From Methylobacteriaceae bacterium (GTDB taxonomy: Bacteria; Pseudomonadota; Alphaproteobacteria; Rhizobiales; Beijerinckiaceae): a stretch of DNA of 64,000 nt. The stretch is taken from NCBI GenBank assembly GCA_020638195.1, contig JACKJC010000002.1:992001-1056000 (forward strand), read 5' to 3'. Below the pieces are notes generated by a model. The model ran no database searches, was not told where the DNA came from, and saw only the letters and a list, made by a program, of their open reading frames with translations. The translations under genes were made by a program, and so were the position numbers. The stretch's first letter is position 1, and each line of letters starts with the position of its first letter. Below are positions 25,528-34,324 of this stretch, one piece after another.

Positions 25528-26718
25528 GTGAGCGACGAGCATTCACGCGCCTATCGCGGCTGGCGCATGGTCGCGGTGTGCTTCGCGGTCGCCACGCTCG
25601 CCTGGGGATTCGGTTTCTACGGCCAGGGCGTCTATCTCGCGCATCTCATCGCCGTGCACGGCTGGTCGCTGTCGCTCGTGTCGGGCGCGGTGACGGGCTT
25701 CTATTTCGTCAGCGCCCTCATGGTCGCCTTCGTCGCAGACTGGATCGCGCGATTCGGCGCGCCGCGCGTGATCGCGGGCGGCATGATCGCCACCGGCGCG
25801 GCCTCGGCCACGCTCGGCCTGTTGCGCGAGCCATGGCAGCTCTATGCGGCCTATCTCCTGATGTCGCTCGGCTGGGCCTCGACCAGCCTCGCCGCGATCA
25901 CGACCGTGCTCGGCATGTGGTTTTCAGCGCGGCGCGGGCTCGCCGTCTCGCTGGCGCTGACAGGGGCGAGCGCCGGCGGCATTCTGGTCGTGCCGGCCCT
26001 GCAGGTCTTGATCGAGGCGCGCGGCTTCACGAATGCGATGTTGATCGGCGGCGCGCTGCTCGCCTGCGTCGGCGCGCCGCTGGCGCTGTGGCTGATCGAG
26101 TCGCCGGCCACGCCCCCGCCGCCAGCCGCCCGACCGGCTGCGCACGGCAAGGCCGCCCTGCTGCGCTCCTTCCGCTTCTGGTCGATCGCCGGCGCCTTCG
26201 CGATTGTCTGGGTGACGCAGACCGCCTTTCTCACGCACGAGATCAATATTTTTTCGCCCGCGCTCGGCGCGACCGGCGCGGCCGCGGCTGTGGCGGCGAC
26301 GACCTTTGCGGCGGTTGCCGGGCGGCTGGTGCTCGGCGCCGTGGTCGACAGGCTCGACAAGCGCCTGACGACCACGTTGTCCGTGTCGAGCCAGGCGGCC
26401 GCGCTCGTCGCGCTGGCGCTGTGGCCCGAGCCCGCCGTCATCTGGGCGACGGCCGTGGTCTACGGTCTCTCGGTCGGCAATGTCATCACCCTGCCCGCCC
26501 TCATCGTGCAGCACGAATTCGAGCCGCACGCTTTTGGCGCGACTGTCGCGCTGCTCACCTCGGTCACCCAGATGTTCGGAGCTTTCGGCCCGGCGCTGCT
26601 AGGCTTCGGGCGCGATCTGGCTGGCGGCTACAGCGTTCCGATCATTTGTTGCTCTTTGCTCAACGTCTGTGCCGGCGCGGCGGTCGTTCTCCTGAAGCCG
26701 GGCGTCAGGCCGTCATGA
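25528..26718 (+). CDS. MFS transporter, oxalate/formate-antiporter-like branch
   Basis: The 396-residue product has twelve predicted helices with a mid-protein loop at about 185-205 rich in Pro and Ala. The first half has GAVTGFYFVSALMVAFVADW and the conserved cytoplasmic FGAPRVIAGG; the second half has a similar set. The pattern resembles monocarboxylate or oxalate/formate exchangers of the major facilitator superfamily. The GTG start at 25528 follows a GGGGGCGG patch. It begins 28 bases after the CoA-binding gene, so the two may share a transcript. The substrate is not predictable. Confidence 0.85.
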   Translation: MSDEHSRAYRGWRMVAVCFAVATLAWGFGFYGQGVYLAHLIAVHGWSLSLVSGAVTGFYFVSALMVAFVADWIARFGAPRVIAGGMIATGAASATLGLLREPWQLYAAYLLMSLGWASTSLAAITTVLGMWFSARRGLAVSLALTGASAGGILVVPALQVLIEARGFTNAMLIGGALLACVGAPLALWLIESPATPPPPAARPAAHGKAALLRSFRFWSIAGAFAIVWVTQTAFLTHEINIFSPALGATGAAAAVAATTFAAVAGRLVLGAVVDRLDKRLTTTLSVSSQAAALVALALWPEPAVIWATAVVYGLSVGNVITLPALIVQHEFEPHAFGATVALLTSVTQMFGAFGPALLGFGRDLAGGYSVPIICCSLLNVCAGAAVVLLKPGVRPS

Positions 26719-26770
26719 ATTTGCGGCAAACATCTCGCGTCCCCGCAATCTTTCGGTTATGCAGCGCGCC

Positions 26771-27931
26771 ATGACCCTGATCGCCGACTCCGGCGCGCTG
26801 GCTGAGGTCTGCAGCCGGCTCGCGACACATAACTTCGTCACCGTCGACACCGAGTTTCTGCGCGAGACGACCTTCTGGCCGAAGGTCTGCGTGATCCAGA
26901 TCGCCTCGCCTGACGAGGCCGTGGCCATCGACGCGCTGGCCGAAGGCCTCGACCTCGCGCCCTTCTTCGCGCTGATGGCCGATAAGAACGTGGTGAAAGT
27001 CTTCCACGCCGCGCGACAGGACATCGAGATCATGTGGAACCTGGCGCGGCTCGTGCCGGCGCCCCTGTTCGACACGCAGGTCGCGGCGATGGTCTGCGGC
27101 TATGGCGATCAGGTCTCCTACGGCGATCTCGTGCAGCAGATCTGCCGGGTCGGGCTGGATAAATCCTCGCGCTTCACAGATTGGTCACGCCGTCCGCTAT
27201 CCGAAGCGCAGATCGACTACGCCATCGCCGACGTCACCTGGCTTCGCGACATCTACCGGCATCTCAAGGCGCGGCTGGAAAAATCAGGCCGGCTCGACTG
27301 GCTCGCCGACGAGATGGGCACGCTGACCTCGCCCTCGACCTACGAGCAGAAGCCGGAAAACGCCTGGGAGCGCCTCAAGGGTCGCGCCCGGAAACCGCGC
27401 GATCTCGGCGTTCTGATGGAAGTCGCCGCATGGCGCGAACACGAGGCTCAGACGCGCGACGTGCCACGCTCGCGCGTGCTGAAAGACGACGTGCTGGTCG
27501 AGATCGCGCTGGCCGCGCCGCGCGACGCCGCAGCGCTCGGCAATCTGCGCGCTTTTCCGCGCGGCATGGAGCGCTCCAAGGGCGGCGCGGAAATTCTCGC
27601 GGCGATCGAGCGCGGCCTTGCGCGCGATCCGGCGGACCTGCCGCGAATCGAACGCGATCGCCGGCCGCAGCGCGACAGTGCGACCGTGGAACTCCTGAAG
27701 GTTCTGCTGCGACAGGTCGCCGAAAAGCATGGCGTGGCGCCCAAGATGATCGCCAATATCGAGGATCTCGAGGCGATCGCGGCGTCCGACAACGCCGACG
27801 TGGCGGCGCTTCAGGGCTGGCGGCGCGATCTGTTCGGCGCCAAGGCGCTGCTGCTCAAGCGCGGGCGGCTGGCGCTGACGGTCGAGAAGTCGAAGGTGAT
27901 CACGCTGGAATGGCGTGACACCGAGGGCTGA
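26771..27931 (+). CDS. rnd: Ribonuclease D
   Basis: The 386-residue product is a DEDD-family 3'-5' exoribonuclease that trims tRNA precursors. The exonuclease domain (about 1-170) has the acidic residues in VTVDTEFLRE, FHAARQDIEIM and YAIADVTWL. An HRDC-type helical domain follows at about 210-285 and a second helical segment finishes the protein. It begins at 26771 (MTLIADSG), which is the usual start in relatives; a Met four codons upstream (26759) is possible. In many Hyphomicrobiales rnd lies close to ppk and ppx, and here it is within 2 kb of them. Confidence 0.95.
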   Translation: MTLIADSGALAEVCSRLATHNFVTVDTEFLRETTFWPKVCVIQIASPDEAVAIDALAEGLDLAPFFALMADKNVVKVFHAARQDIEIMWNLARLVPAPLFDTQVAAMVCGYGDQVSYGDLVQQICRVGLDKSSRFTDWSRRPLSEAQIDYAIADVTWLRDIYRHLKARLEKSGRLDWLADEMGTLTSPSTYEQKPENAWERLKGRARKPRDLGVLMEVAAWREHEAQTRDVPRSRVLKDDVLVEIALAAPRDAAALGNLRAFPRGMERSKGGAEILAAIERGLARDPADLPRIERDRRPQRDSATVELLKVLLRQVAEKHGVAPKMIANIEDLEAIAASDNADVAALQGWRRDLFGAKALLLKRGRLALTVEKSKVITLEWRDTEG

Positions 27932-27942
27932 GGCCAAGGGCC

Positions 27943-28023
27943 CGTCATTGCGAGGAACGTAGCGACGAAGCAATCCAGAGTCGGGACGTGGCTCTGGATT
28001 GCTTCGCCACGCTCGCAATGACG
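27943..28023. repeat. Dispersed palindromic repeat, copy B (family 1)
   Basis: The 81-base element starts CGTCATTGCGAGGAACG and ends GCTCGCAATGACG, so its ends are perfect inverted repeats of twelve bases. The interior has CAATCCAGAG and CTCTGGATTG as the next arms. It is the fuller copy of the sequence at 10171-10248, and it lies between the convergent rnd and irr genes. Confidence 0.88.
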
Positions 28024-28036
28024 AGACTACGGGCTC

Positions 28037-28495
28037 TCAACCCTGCTCGTGCGCCTTCACCGTCGCGCCGGCCTTGGGCGCGAGCCGGATGACCACGTCC
28101 ACGCCGACGATCTGCGTGCCATCGGGCGCGGGCACGTTCATCAGCGGGATGAATTCTTCGGGAATGTCGAACAGCTCGTCGCGCTCTTCCAGATAGAAGT
28201 GGAAGTGCGGGCCGGTCTTGGTGTCGTACCAGGTCTTGGCGCCGTAGAGCGCGATCTCGCGGACGAGACCATGCGCGGCGAAGTCGCGCAGCGCGTTGTA
28301 GATGGTGGCGAGCGACGGCGGGTAACGCTGCTCGCGCGCTTCGGAAAACAGGGTCTCGGCGGTCAGGTGCCGGTCGCCCTTGGCGAACAGGAGTTCGGCG
28401 ATCTGGACGCGCTGACGGGTCGGGCGCAGACCCTGATCCCGAAGCGTCGCGCAGAAGCTCGACTTCCGCCAATGTGTGGCTGCATTCGCCGACAT
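28037..28495 (-). CDS. irr: Irr-type iron response regulator (Fur family)
   Basis: The 152-residue product has the Irr layout. The winged helix region is GLRPTRQRVQIAELLFAKGD, followed by RHLTAETLFSEA and SLATIYNALRDF, then KTWYDTKTGPHFHFYLEERDELFDI. Irr controls haem and iron genes in Hyphomicrobiales in response to haem status. Many rhizobial Irr proteins carry three consecutive His in the haem-responsive motif; here the equivalent position is His-Phe-His. The start is placed at 28495; a Met four codons upstream (28507) is also possible. An Irr-box-like palindrome lies about 100 bases upstream, supporting self-control. Confidence 0.82.
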   Translation of the reverse strand: MSANAATHWRKSSFCATLRDQGLRPTRQRVQIAELLFAKGDRHLTAETLFSEAREQRYPPSLATIYNALRDFAAHGLVREIALYGAKTWYDTKTGPHFHFYLEERDELFDIPEEFIPLMNVPAPDGTQIVGVDVVIRLAPKAGATVKAHEQG

Positions 28496-28595
28496 GGTGT
28501 GTTCCATCCTTCTCGCTGGCGCGAGGTCAGAAATATAATTCCGTACCTTGCTCTTGGCCCAATGCAAAGGCCGTGCGCAAGTCCCTACGGTTCAT

Positions 28596-28612
28596 TTTAG
28601 AAGCGTTTCAAA
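28596..28612. promoter_or_regulatory. Candidate Irr box (ICE-like)
   Basis: TTTAGAA-GCG-TTTCAAA occurs here. The left arm matches the published Irr/ICE half-site and the right arm matches five of seven positions. It is about 100 bases upstream of irr and no other gene promoter is nearby, since the next gene to the right ends at 28687 in the same direction. Confidence 0.5.
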
Positions 28613-28686
28613 GCCTCTAGGCTGAATTTGGGCTCAGACCTTCCGAAAATCAATGGTTTGATCCGCCCGAGCGTGCCCGGCTGCAA

Positions 28687-29751
28687 TCAGCGCCTTGTCC
28701 GTTTTGCGACAGAGGCGACAAGAGCTCGCGTCTCGTCCCAGACGCGGCGGGTGAAAGCGCCGGCGTCCTCCTTGCGCGCGAGTGGAGCGGCCTCGCCCGA
28801 CCAAAGCGGGGAAAATTCGCCCGAGCCCGCCTTTTCGGCATGGGCGCGCAGCGGCGTGATGGCGCCGGTCGCGAGCGGGAAGGCGGGCGCGGCGGCGTTC
28901 ATCGGCCCCTGCTCGCGCAGGTAACGGTTGAGATGTCCGCGCGCCGGGCGGCCGGTGAAGAGATTCGTCAGTCGGGTCGTGTCGTCGCGCCCGGCCTCGA
29001 GCGCGGCGCGGTGAACGGCCGAGGTCGAGGCTTGCGGGCTCAGCAGATAGGCGGTGCCGATCTGCGTCGCGCTCGCGCCGAGCATGAGCGCGGCCGCGAC
29101 GCCGCGCCCGTCGGCGATGCCGCCGGCCGCGATCACCGGTACATCAACCGCGTCCACGACCTGCGGGAGCAGCGCCATCAAGCCGGGCTGCGCGTCGATG
29201 TCGTCGGTCAGGAACATGCCGCGATGGCCGCCGGCCTCGCGCCCCTGCGCGATGATGGCGTCCACCCCGCGCGCGGAAAGCCAGCGGGCTTCGGCGACCG
29301 TCGTCGCGGTCGACCAGACTTTTGCGCCGGTTGCTTTCACGCGAGCCAGGAGATTTTGGTCTGGCAGGCCGAAATGGAAGCTGACGACAGGCGGCCGCGT
29401 CTCCTCGATTACCCCGCACATGAAATCGTCGAAGGGCGCCCTGCCCGGCCCCTTGGCGGCGTCGGCGGGATCGAGGCCGAATTCGGCATAATAGAGTCTG
29501 AGCCGATCGAGCCACGCCTGTTCGCGCGAAGCATCGGGCGTCGGCGGCGTGTGGGCGAAGAAATTGACGTTGAAGGGCGCCTTGGTCGCGAAGCGGATTT
29601 CCGCGATTTGTTCGCGCAAGGCGTCTGGCGTCAGCATAGCGCAGGGGATGGAGCCGAGACCGCCCGCCTCGCAGACAGCGATGCAGAGTTTCGGTCCCTG
29701 CGAGCCGGCCATGGGCGCCTGGACGATGGGGAGTTCGGTCAGGGCCCACAT
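28687..29751 (-). CDS. Nitronate monooxygenase-type flavin oxidoreductase
   Basis: The 354-residue product has the FMN-binding TIM-barrel pattern of class I nitronate monooxygenases (NMO). It starts LPIVQAPMAGSQGP and later has IIAQGREAGGHRG, the catalytic His region, and VIAAGGIADGRGVAAALMLGASATQIGTAYL for phosphate binding. These enzymes oxidise alkyl nitronates, toxic nitro-compounds, with molecular oxygen. Close relatives are often annotated as 2-nitropropane dioxygenase. The gene is between irr and ppx on the same strand as both, with gaps of 191 and 48 bases, so it may be transcribed with ppx. Confidence 0.88.
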   Translation of the reverse strand: MWALTELPIVQAPMAGSQGPKLCIAVCEAGGLGSIPCAMLTPDALREQIAEIRFATKAPFNVNFFAHTPPTPDASREQAWLDRLRLYYAEFGLDPADAAKGPGRAPFDDFMCGVIEETRPPVVSFHFGLPDQNLLARVKATGAKVWSTATTVAEARWLSARGVDAIIAQGREAGGHRGMFLTDDIDAQPGLMALLPQVVDAVDVPVIAAGGIADGRGVAAALMLGASATQIGTAYLLSPQASTSAVHRAALEAGRDDTTRLTNLFTGRPARGHLNRYLREQGPMNAAAPAFPLATGAITPLRAHAEKAGSGEFSPLWSGEAAPLARKEDAGAFTRRVWDETRALVASVAKRTRR

Positions 29752-29799
29752 CTTCGGGTTTCCTTCGGATTTCGTCGCGCGCCTGGACCTCGCGATCCA

Positions 29800-31317
29800 C
29801 TATCCCGTCACGACTACCTTCGGCTCGCGGCCGATCAGCTTGCCGAGCGCCTTCATGCGATTGGAGATACGCTCGCTGGCGAGCGCCGCGAATTCCGGCG
29901 GCAGCTCGAGCACCAGTTCCTTCTTGCGCACGCGTAGCGGCGTCTTCGGCAGTACGCCGGGCATGGCGGCCGACAGGATATAGGCCACACGCATGGCCGC
30001 GCCCAGGATTCGCGCGCGGTCGAGCAGGCGCGCGGTGATGACGGAGCGGATGGTCGGGCTCACCGCCTCGTTGAGGCCCAGATGGCGCGTGGCGATGGCG
30101 AGCGCGATGAAGGCGCGGCCGGGATGGTCGACGCCGACGAAGGAAGCGTTGGCGACGATGTCGAAGGCCTGCTCGCCGCGATAATCGGGATGCGCGCGCC
30201 AGGCGATGTCCGACAGCAGGCAGGCCGCGCGGCGCAGGCGCCGGTTGTAGTCGGCGTCGGGCAGATCGGTAGAGGCGAAGAAGTCGTCGTACCAGTCTGC
30301 CAGTTCCTTGCCGTGCAGCGGCGCGCGCGACCGCAGAAGGTTGAACTCGGCGGCCGACCAGAGCAGCGGATCGCGAGCCTGTTCCGCCCCGCTCAACTGT
30401 TCGTAGAGCAGGCCCTCGCGGACGCCCGCCGCCGACATGACAATGGAACGTGGCTTGCCGCGCTTGATGATCTCGTCGAGCACGATCGCGCCATAGGCAA
30501 GCAACGGACGGCGCTGCGCGGAAATGGCGTCGACGGCGTTGAGCGAGTCGATATCGGCGCGCTCGAGCAGTTCGACGAAATCCTCGGCGTCGTCGGCGGG
30601 GATTTCGTAGTTGTGCATGACGTTGAGCGGATAGGAGCGCTGCAGCATGTGCAGCCGCGCCAGCGCGCGCCAGGTTCCGCCGACCGCATAGAAGGTGCGG
30701 CCCGGCAGCTTCTTCAGCGCGTCCGCATCCTGGAGATGTTCGCGCGCGATCTTCGTCGCCTGCTTATGCGACTTGCCGGAGGAATCGAGCAGGGCGAGGC
30801 CGCCGAGCGGCAGGGTCTGTCCCTTGCCGGTCTTCTCGCCGTCGACGCCGATCAGTTCGAGCGAGCCGCCGCCGAGATCGCCGACGACGCCGTCGGGCTG
30901 GTGAACGGCCGAAATCACACCGAGCGCCGAAAGCTCCGCCTCGCGCTTGCCGGAGAGCAGCCGAATCGGCGCGCCGATCGCCTGTTCGGCGCGGTCGAGG
31001 AAGGCCGGACCATTGCGCGCGTCGCGCGCGGCGGCCGTGGCGACGACCTGGATGTCGCTGATGCCCATGATGCGGCACAGCGTTTCAAAGCGCGTGAGCG
31101 CGGATATCGCGCGCTCCATCGCCTCGTCGTTCAGCACGCCCGTCGTCTGCACGCCGCGGCCGAGGCCGCAAAAGGCCTTCTCGTTGAAGATCGGCGTCGG
31201 CGCGCGGGTGCGGCCCTCGTAGGCCACGAGACGCACGGAATTCGAACCGATGTCGACAATGGCGACGGGCGCGCCCGCGTCGATGCGGCCCTGCGCCTCG
31301 GTTTGCGAAATGACCAT
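29800..31317 (-). CDS. ppx: Exopolyphosphatase, Ppx/GppA family
   Basis: The 505-residue product has the actin-like ASKHA fold of Ppx/GppA. Phosphate-binding loops are VAIVDIGSNSVRLVAYEG and VGDLGGGSLELIG. A C-terminal HD-like helical domain follows from about residue 310. The enzyme releases phosphate from polyphosphate chains or from pppGpp. It starts eight bases after the ppk stop codon, so it forms a two-gene unit with ppk, which makes the polymer that this enzyme breaks down. Confidence 0.95.
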   Translation of the reverse strand: MVISQTEAQGRIDAGAPVAIVDIGSNSVRLVAYEGRTRAPTPIFNEKAFCGLGRGVQTTGVLNDEAMERAISALTRFETLCRIMGISDIQVVATAAARDARNGPAFLDRAEQAIGAPIRLLSGKREAELSALGVISAVHQPDGVVGDLGGGSLELIGVDGEKTGKGQTLPLGGLALLDSSGKSHKQATKIAREHLQDADALKKLPGRTFYAVGGTWRALARLHMLQRSYPLNVMHNYEIPADDAEDFVELLERADIDSLNAVDAISAQRRPLLAYGAIVLDEIIKRGKPRSIVMSAAGVREGLLYEQLSGAEQARDPLLWSAAEFNLLRSRAPLHGKELADWYDDFFASTDLPDADYNRRLRRAACLLSDIAWRAHPDYRGEQAFDIVANASFVGVDHPGRAFIALAIATRHLGLNEAVSPTIRSVITARLLDRARILGAAMRVAYILSAAMPGVLPKTPLRVRKKELVLELPPEFAALASERISNRMKALGKLIGREPKVVVTG

Positions 31318-31325
31318 GCCTCGAC

Positions 31326-33560
31326 CTACCCGCGTTTCGACAGCGATTTCGGCCGGGATTCCTTGAGGGATTTGCCACGGCCGGACAGGGAGGGATTGGT
31401 CATAAAGTATTTGTGCGCATTGAACGATTCAGCGCCCGGCGGCAGATCGACGCGGGCCGACGAGCCGTCGGGCAGGATGCGGTAGCTCTGCTCGGTGTCG
31501 ATGAGATTGGCGAGCATGATCTGATCGAGCACCTGCTGATGCACGGTCGGATTGAGGATCGGCAGCAGGGATTCCACTCGCCGGTCGAGATTGCGCGGCA
31601 TGAGGTCGGCCGAGGAGATGTAGACCAACGCCTTGGAATGCGGCAGCGAGTGGCCGTTGCCGAAGGCGTAGACTCGGGCGTGTTCGAGGAAGCGTCCGAT
31701 GATCGATTTCACGCGGATGTTTTCGGACAGGCCCGGCACGCCCGGCCTCAGGCAGCAAATGCCGCGCACGACGAGTTCGATCGGCACGCCGGCCTGGCTC
31801 GCCTGGTAGAGCGCGTCGATGATTTCAGGGTCGACCAGCGCGTTGCACTTGGCCCAGATGGCGGCGGGCTTGCCCGCGCGCGCATAGGCGATCTCCGCCT
31901 CGATGTTGCGCAACAGCGTCTTCTTCAGGCCGATCGGCGAGACCGACATGCATTCGAGGCCGGCGGGCTCCGAATAGCCGGTGATGAAGTTGAAGATGCG
32001 TGCGACGTCCCGCCCAATCGCGGGATCGGCGGTGAACAGCGAGACGTCGGTGTAAACCTTCGCCGTCACGGGATGATAATTGCCCGTGCCGATATGGCAG
32101 TAGGTGACGAGCGAACCGCCCTCGCGCTTGACCACCATCGACAGTTTCGCGTGGGTCTTGAGTTCGATGAAGCCGAAGACGACCTGCACGCCCGCGCGTT
32201 CGAGATCGCGCGACCAGCGGATGTTGGCTTCCTCGTCGAAGCGCGCCTTGAGTTCGACCAGCGCGGTCACGGACTTGCCGGCTTCGGCCGCCTCGATCAG
32301 CGCACGCACGATAGGACTGTCGGAGGAGGTGCGATAGAGCGTCTGCTTGATCGCCACCACATTCGGATCGCGCGCGGCCTGTTGCAGGAACTGCACGACG
32401 ACGTCGAAGGATTCATAGGGGTGGTGGACGATCAGGTCCTTCTGCTTGATCGCCAGAAGGCAGTCGCCGCCGTTTTCGCGCACACGCTCGGGGAAGCGCG
32501 GGACGTAAGGCGGGAATTTGAGCTCCGGCCGGTCGAGCGCGATGATCTGCGAGAGATCGTTGAGCGCGAGCATGCCATCGAGCACGAAGATCTGGTCGGA
32601 TTCGACTTCCAGCTCCTCGCAGACGAAGGCGCGCAATTCCTCCGGCATCGATGATTCCATTTCGAGGCGGATCGCCGAACCGCGACGGCGGCGCTTGAGC
32701 GCCGTCTCGAACAGGCGCACGAGATCCTCCGCCTCTTCCTCGACCTCGAGATCGCTGTCGCGGATGACGCGGAACAGCCCCTTGCCGACGACTTCGTGAT
32801 CGGGAAACAGCCGCTTCGAATGCATGAGGATCAGCGTTTCGAGCGTGATGAATTGCGTCGGCCCGCCGCCGACGATTTCAGGAATTCGGACGAAACGCTC
32901 GACCTTGTTGGGCATGCGCACGAGGGCGGTGCGGCGCTGCCTGTCCTTCTCGCCTGCCAGCTCCAGCGCGAGCGTGAAGCCGAGATTGGGGATGAACGGG
33001 AAGGGATGAGCCGGATCGACGGCGAGCGGCGTCAGCACGGGGAAAACGTTGAGGACGAAATAATCCTCCAGCCAGGCGCGCTGCGCCTTGGTGAGATCCT
33101 CGGTCTCGGCAATGACGATGCCGACGGCGGCGAGTTCCGGCCGCAGTTCGCGCCAGCGTCGCATCTGTTCGGCCGCCAAAAGTCCGACGCGCTCGTGGAT
33201 CTTGCCGAGCTGCTGGGCTGGCGTGAGCCCGTCCTGCGAACGCTCCTCCACTCCAGAGCGCATCTGCGCCCGCAGGCCGGCGACGCGGACCATGAAGAAT
33301 TCGTCGAGATTGTTGGCGGAGATAGTGAGGAAGCGCAGCTGCTCGAGCAGCGGATGATTTCGGTTCGAGGCCTCGAGCATCACGCGGCGGTTGAATTCCA
33401 GCCAGGACAATTCGCGATTGATGAAGCGCGCGGGCGAGACCGCTAGCTCCGCCGGGCGCTCGGCGATGTCGCCGATAGCGTCCATCACATGGATGTCGGC
33501 GGCCGACTTCACCTCGCTGGCGGGCTCGTGGCGCAGTTCGGCTTCTGTGTCGCTGGTCAT
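31326..33560 (-). CDS. ppk: Polyphosphate kinase 1
   Basis: The 744-residue product matches PPK1, which forms long-chain polyphosphate from ATP through phospho-histidine intermediates. The N-terminal domain starts at RFINRELSWLEFNRRVMLEA with LRFLTISANNLDEFFMVRVAG. The catalytic histidines lie in ELKTHAKLSMVVKREGG and YCHIGTGNYH in the C-terminal half. The start at 33560 is used because similarity starts soon after it and an upstream extension has no family match. The order pgsA, permease, hdaA-like, ppk, ppx is common in Hyphomicrobiales. Confidence 0.97.
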   Translation of the reverse strand: MTSDTEAELRHEPASEVKSAADIHVMDAIGDIAERPAELAVSPARFINRELSWLEFNRRVMLEASNRNHPLLEQLRFLTISANNLDEFFMVRVAGLRAQMRSGVEERSQDGLTPAQQLGKIHERVGLLAAEQMRRWRELRPELAAVGIVIAETEDLTKAQRAWLEDYFVLNVFPVLTPLAVDPAHPFPFIPNLGFTLALELAGEKDRQRRTALVRMPNKVERFVRIPEIVGGGPTQFITLETLILMHSKRLFPDHEVVGKGLFRVIRDSDLEVEEEAEDLVRLFETALKRRRRGSAIRLEMESSMPEELRAFVCEELEVESDQIFVLDGMLALNDLSQIIALDRPELKFPPYVPRFPERVRENGGDCLLAIKQKDLIVHHPYESFDVVVQFLQQAARDPNVVAIKQTLYRTSSDSPIVRALIEAAEAGKSVTALVELKARFDEEANIRWSRDLERAGVQVVFGFIELKTHAKLSMVVKREGGSLVTYCHIGTGNYHPVTAKVYTDVSLFTADPAIGRDVARIFNFITGYSEPAGLECMSVSPIGLKKTLLRNIEAEIAYARAGKPAAIWAKCNALVDPEIIDALYQASQAGVPIELVVRGICCLRPGVPGLSENIRVKSIIGRFLEHARVYAFGNGHSLPHSKALVYISSADLMPRNLDRRVESLLPILNPTVHQQVLDQIMLANLIDTEQSYRILPDGSSARVDLPPGAESFNAHKYFMTNPSLSGRGKSLKESRPKSLSKRG

Positions 33561-33610
33561 GTCTCTGTCCCGTCGGAAAACCCTTGCCAGTTCTCCATGG
33601 CGGATTTTCG

Positions 33611-34324
33611 TTACAGTTCTTGCCTGCTGGCAAGCCTTGCGATCACATCCGCCGCCAGCCCCCGTCCGACAGCCCTGCCCCTCGCCAGCGCCTCGGCGTC
33701 GAGGGCGGCGACGATCTCGCGCGCCGCGTCGAGCGAGCGGTCGATCCGCAAGGCGATATAGTCGATCACATTTGCCTCGATGGCGAGTTGCCGATCCTCG
33801 AACAATTTGACGAGTACCGCGCGCACGAGGTCGTCCGTCGGCGGTTCGATATGCGCGACGGGCGCGCGGCGCAGGCGCGAGCGCAGGTCGGGCAGGCTCG
33901 CGCCCCAACTCTCCGGCTCGGTCTCGGCCGTCATCAGCATGGTCGCCTGGGATTCCTGGACGAGGTTGAACAGGTGGAACAGGCCTTTCTGGTCGGCGAC
34001 GCGGTCGGCGTCCTCCAGCAGGATGTGGCGGCCGTAGAACTCCCCGAGATCGGCGTCGGAGGCGACAGCCTGCGGCGGCACGAACACCGCGTGCGCCCGG
34101 CGCGCCCAGATCTCGGCCAGGTGGCTCTTGCCCGCGCCCGGCGCGCCGACCAGCGCCAGGACCGGGTCCGGCCAGGCGGGCCAGTTCAGCACGAGCGCGT
34201 GGGCGGCCTGGTTGGATGGCGCGATCAGGAAATCGTCGTCGCCGTAGCGCGGCTGCGGCGAAAATTCGAATGCTAGCTGGCGCGCGCCGGTCTGCGCGCC
34301 GCTGTCATGTCCCGCTGCGCTCAT
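33611..34324 (-). CDS. hdaA: HdaA-like DnaA-family ATPase domain protein
   Basis: The 237-residue product is a single AAA+ module of the DnaA/Hda type. Walker A is GAPGAGKSHLAEIW, and Walker B is ILLEDADRV. It has DLRSRLRRAPVAHIEPP, which includes the sensor-like RSRL region of this family, and no DNA-binding domain IV. In Caulobacter HdaA works with the beta clamp to hydrolyse DnaA-bound ATP and so limits replication starts. The QLAFEF stretch at about residues 16-21 fits a clamp-binding motif. The start overlaps the stop of the preceding permease gene by ATGA. Confidence 0.9.
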   Translation of the reverse strand: MSAAGHDSGAQTGARQLAFEFSPQPRYGDDDFLIAPSNQAAHALVLNWPAWPDPVLALVGAPGAGKSHLAEIWARRAHAVFVPPQAVASDADLGEFYGRHILLEDADRVADQKGLFHLFNLVQESQATMLMTAETEPESWGASLPDLRSRLRRAPVAHIEPPTDDLVRAVLVKLFEDRQLAIEANVIDYIALRIDRSLDAAREIVAALDAEALARGRAVGRGLAADVIARLASRQEL

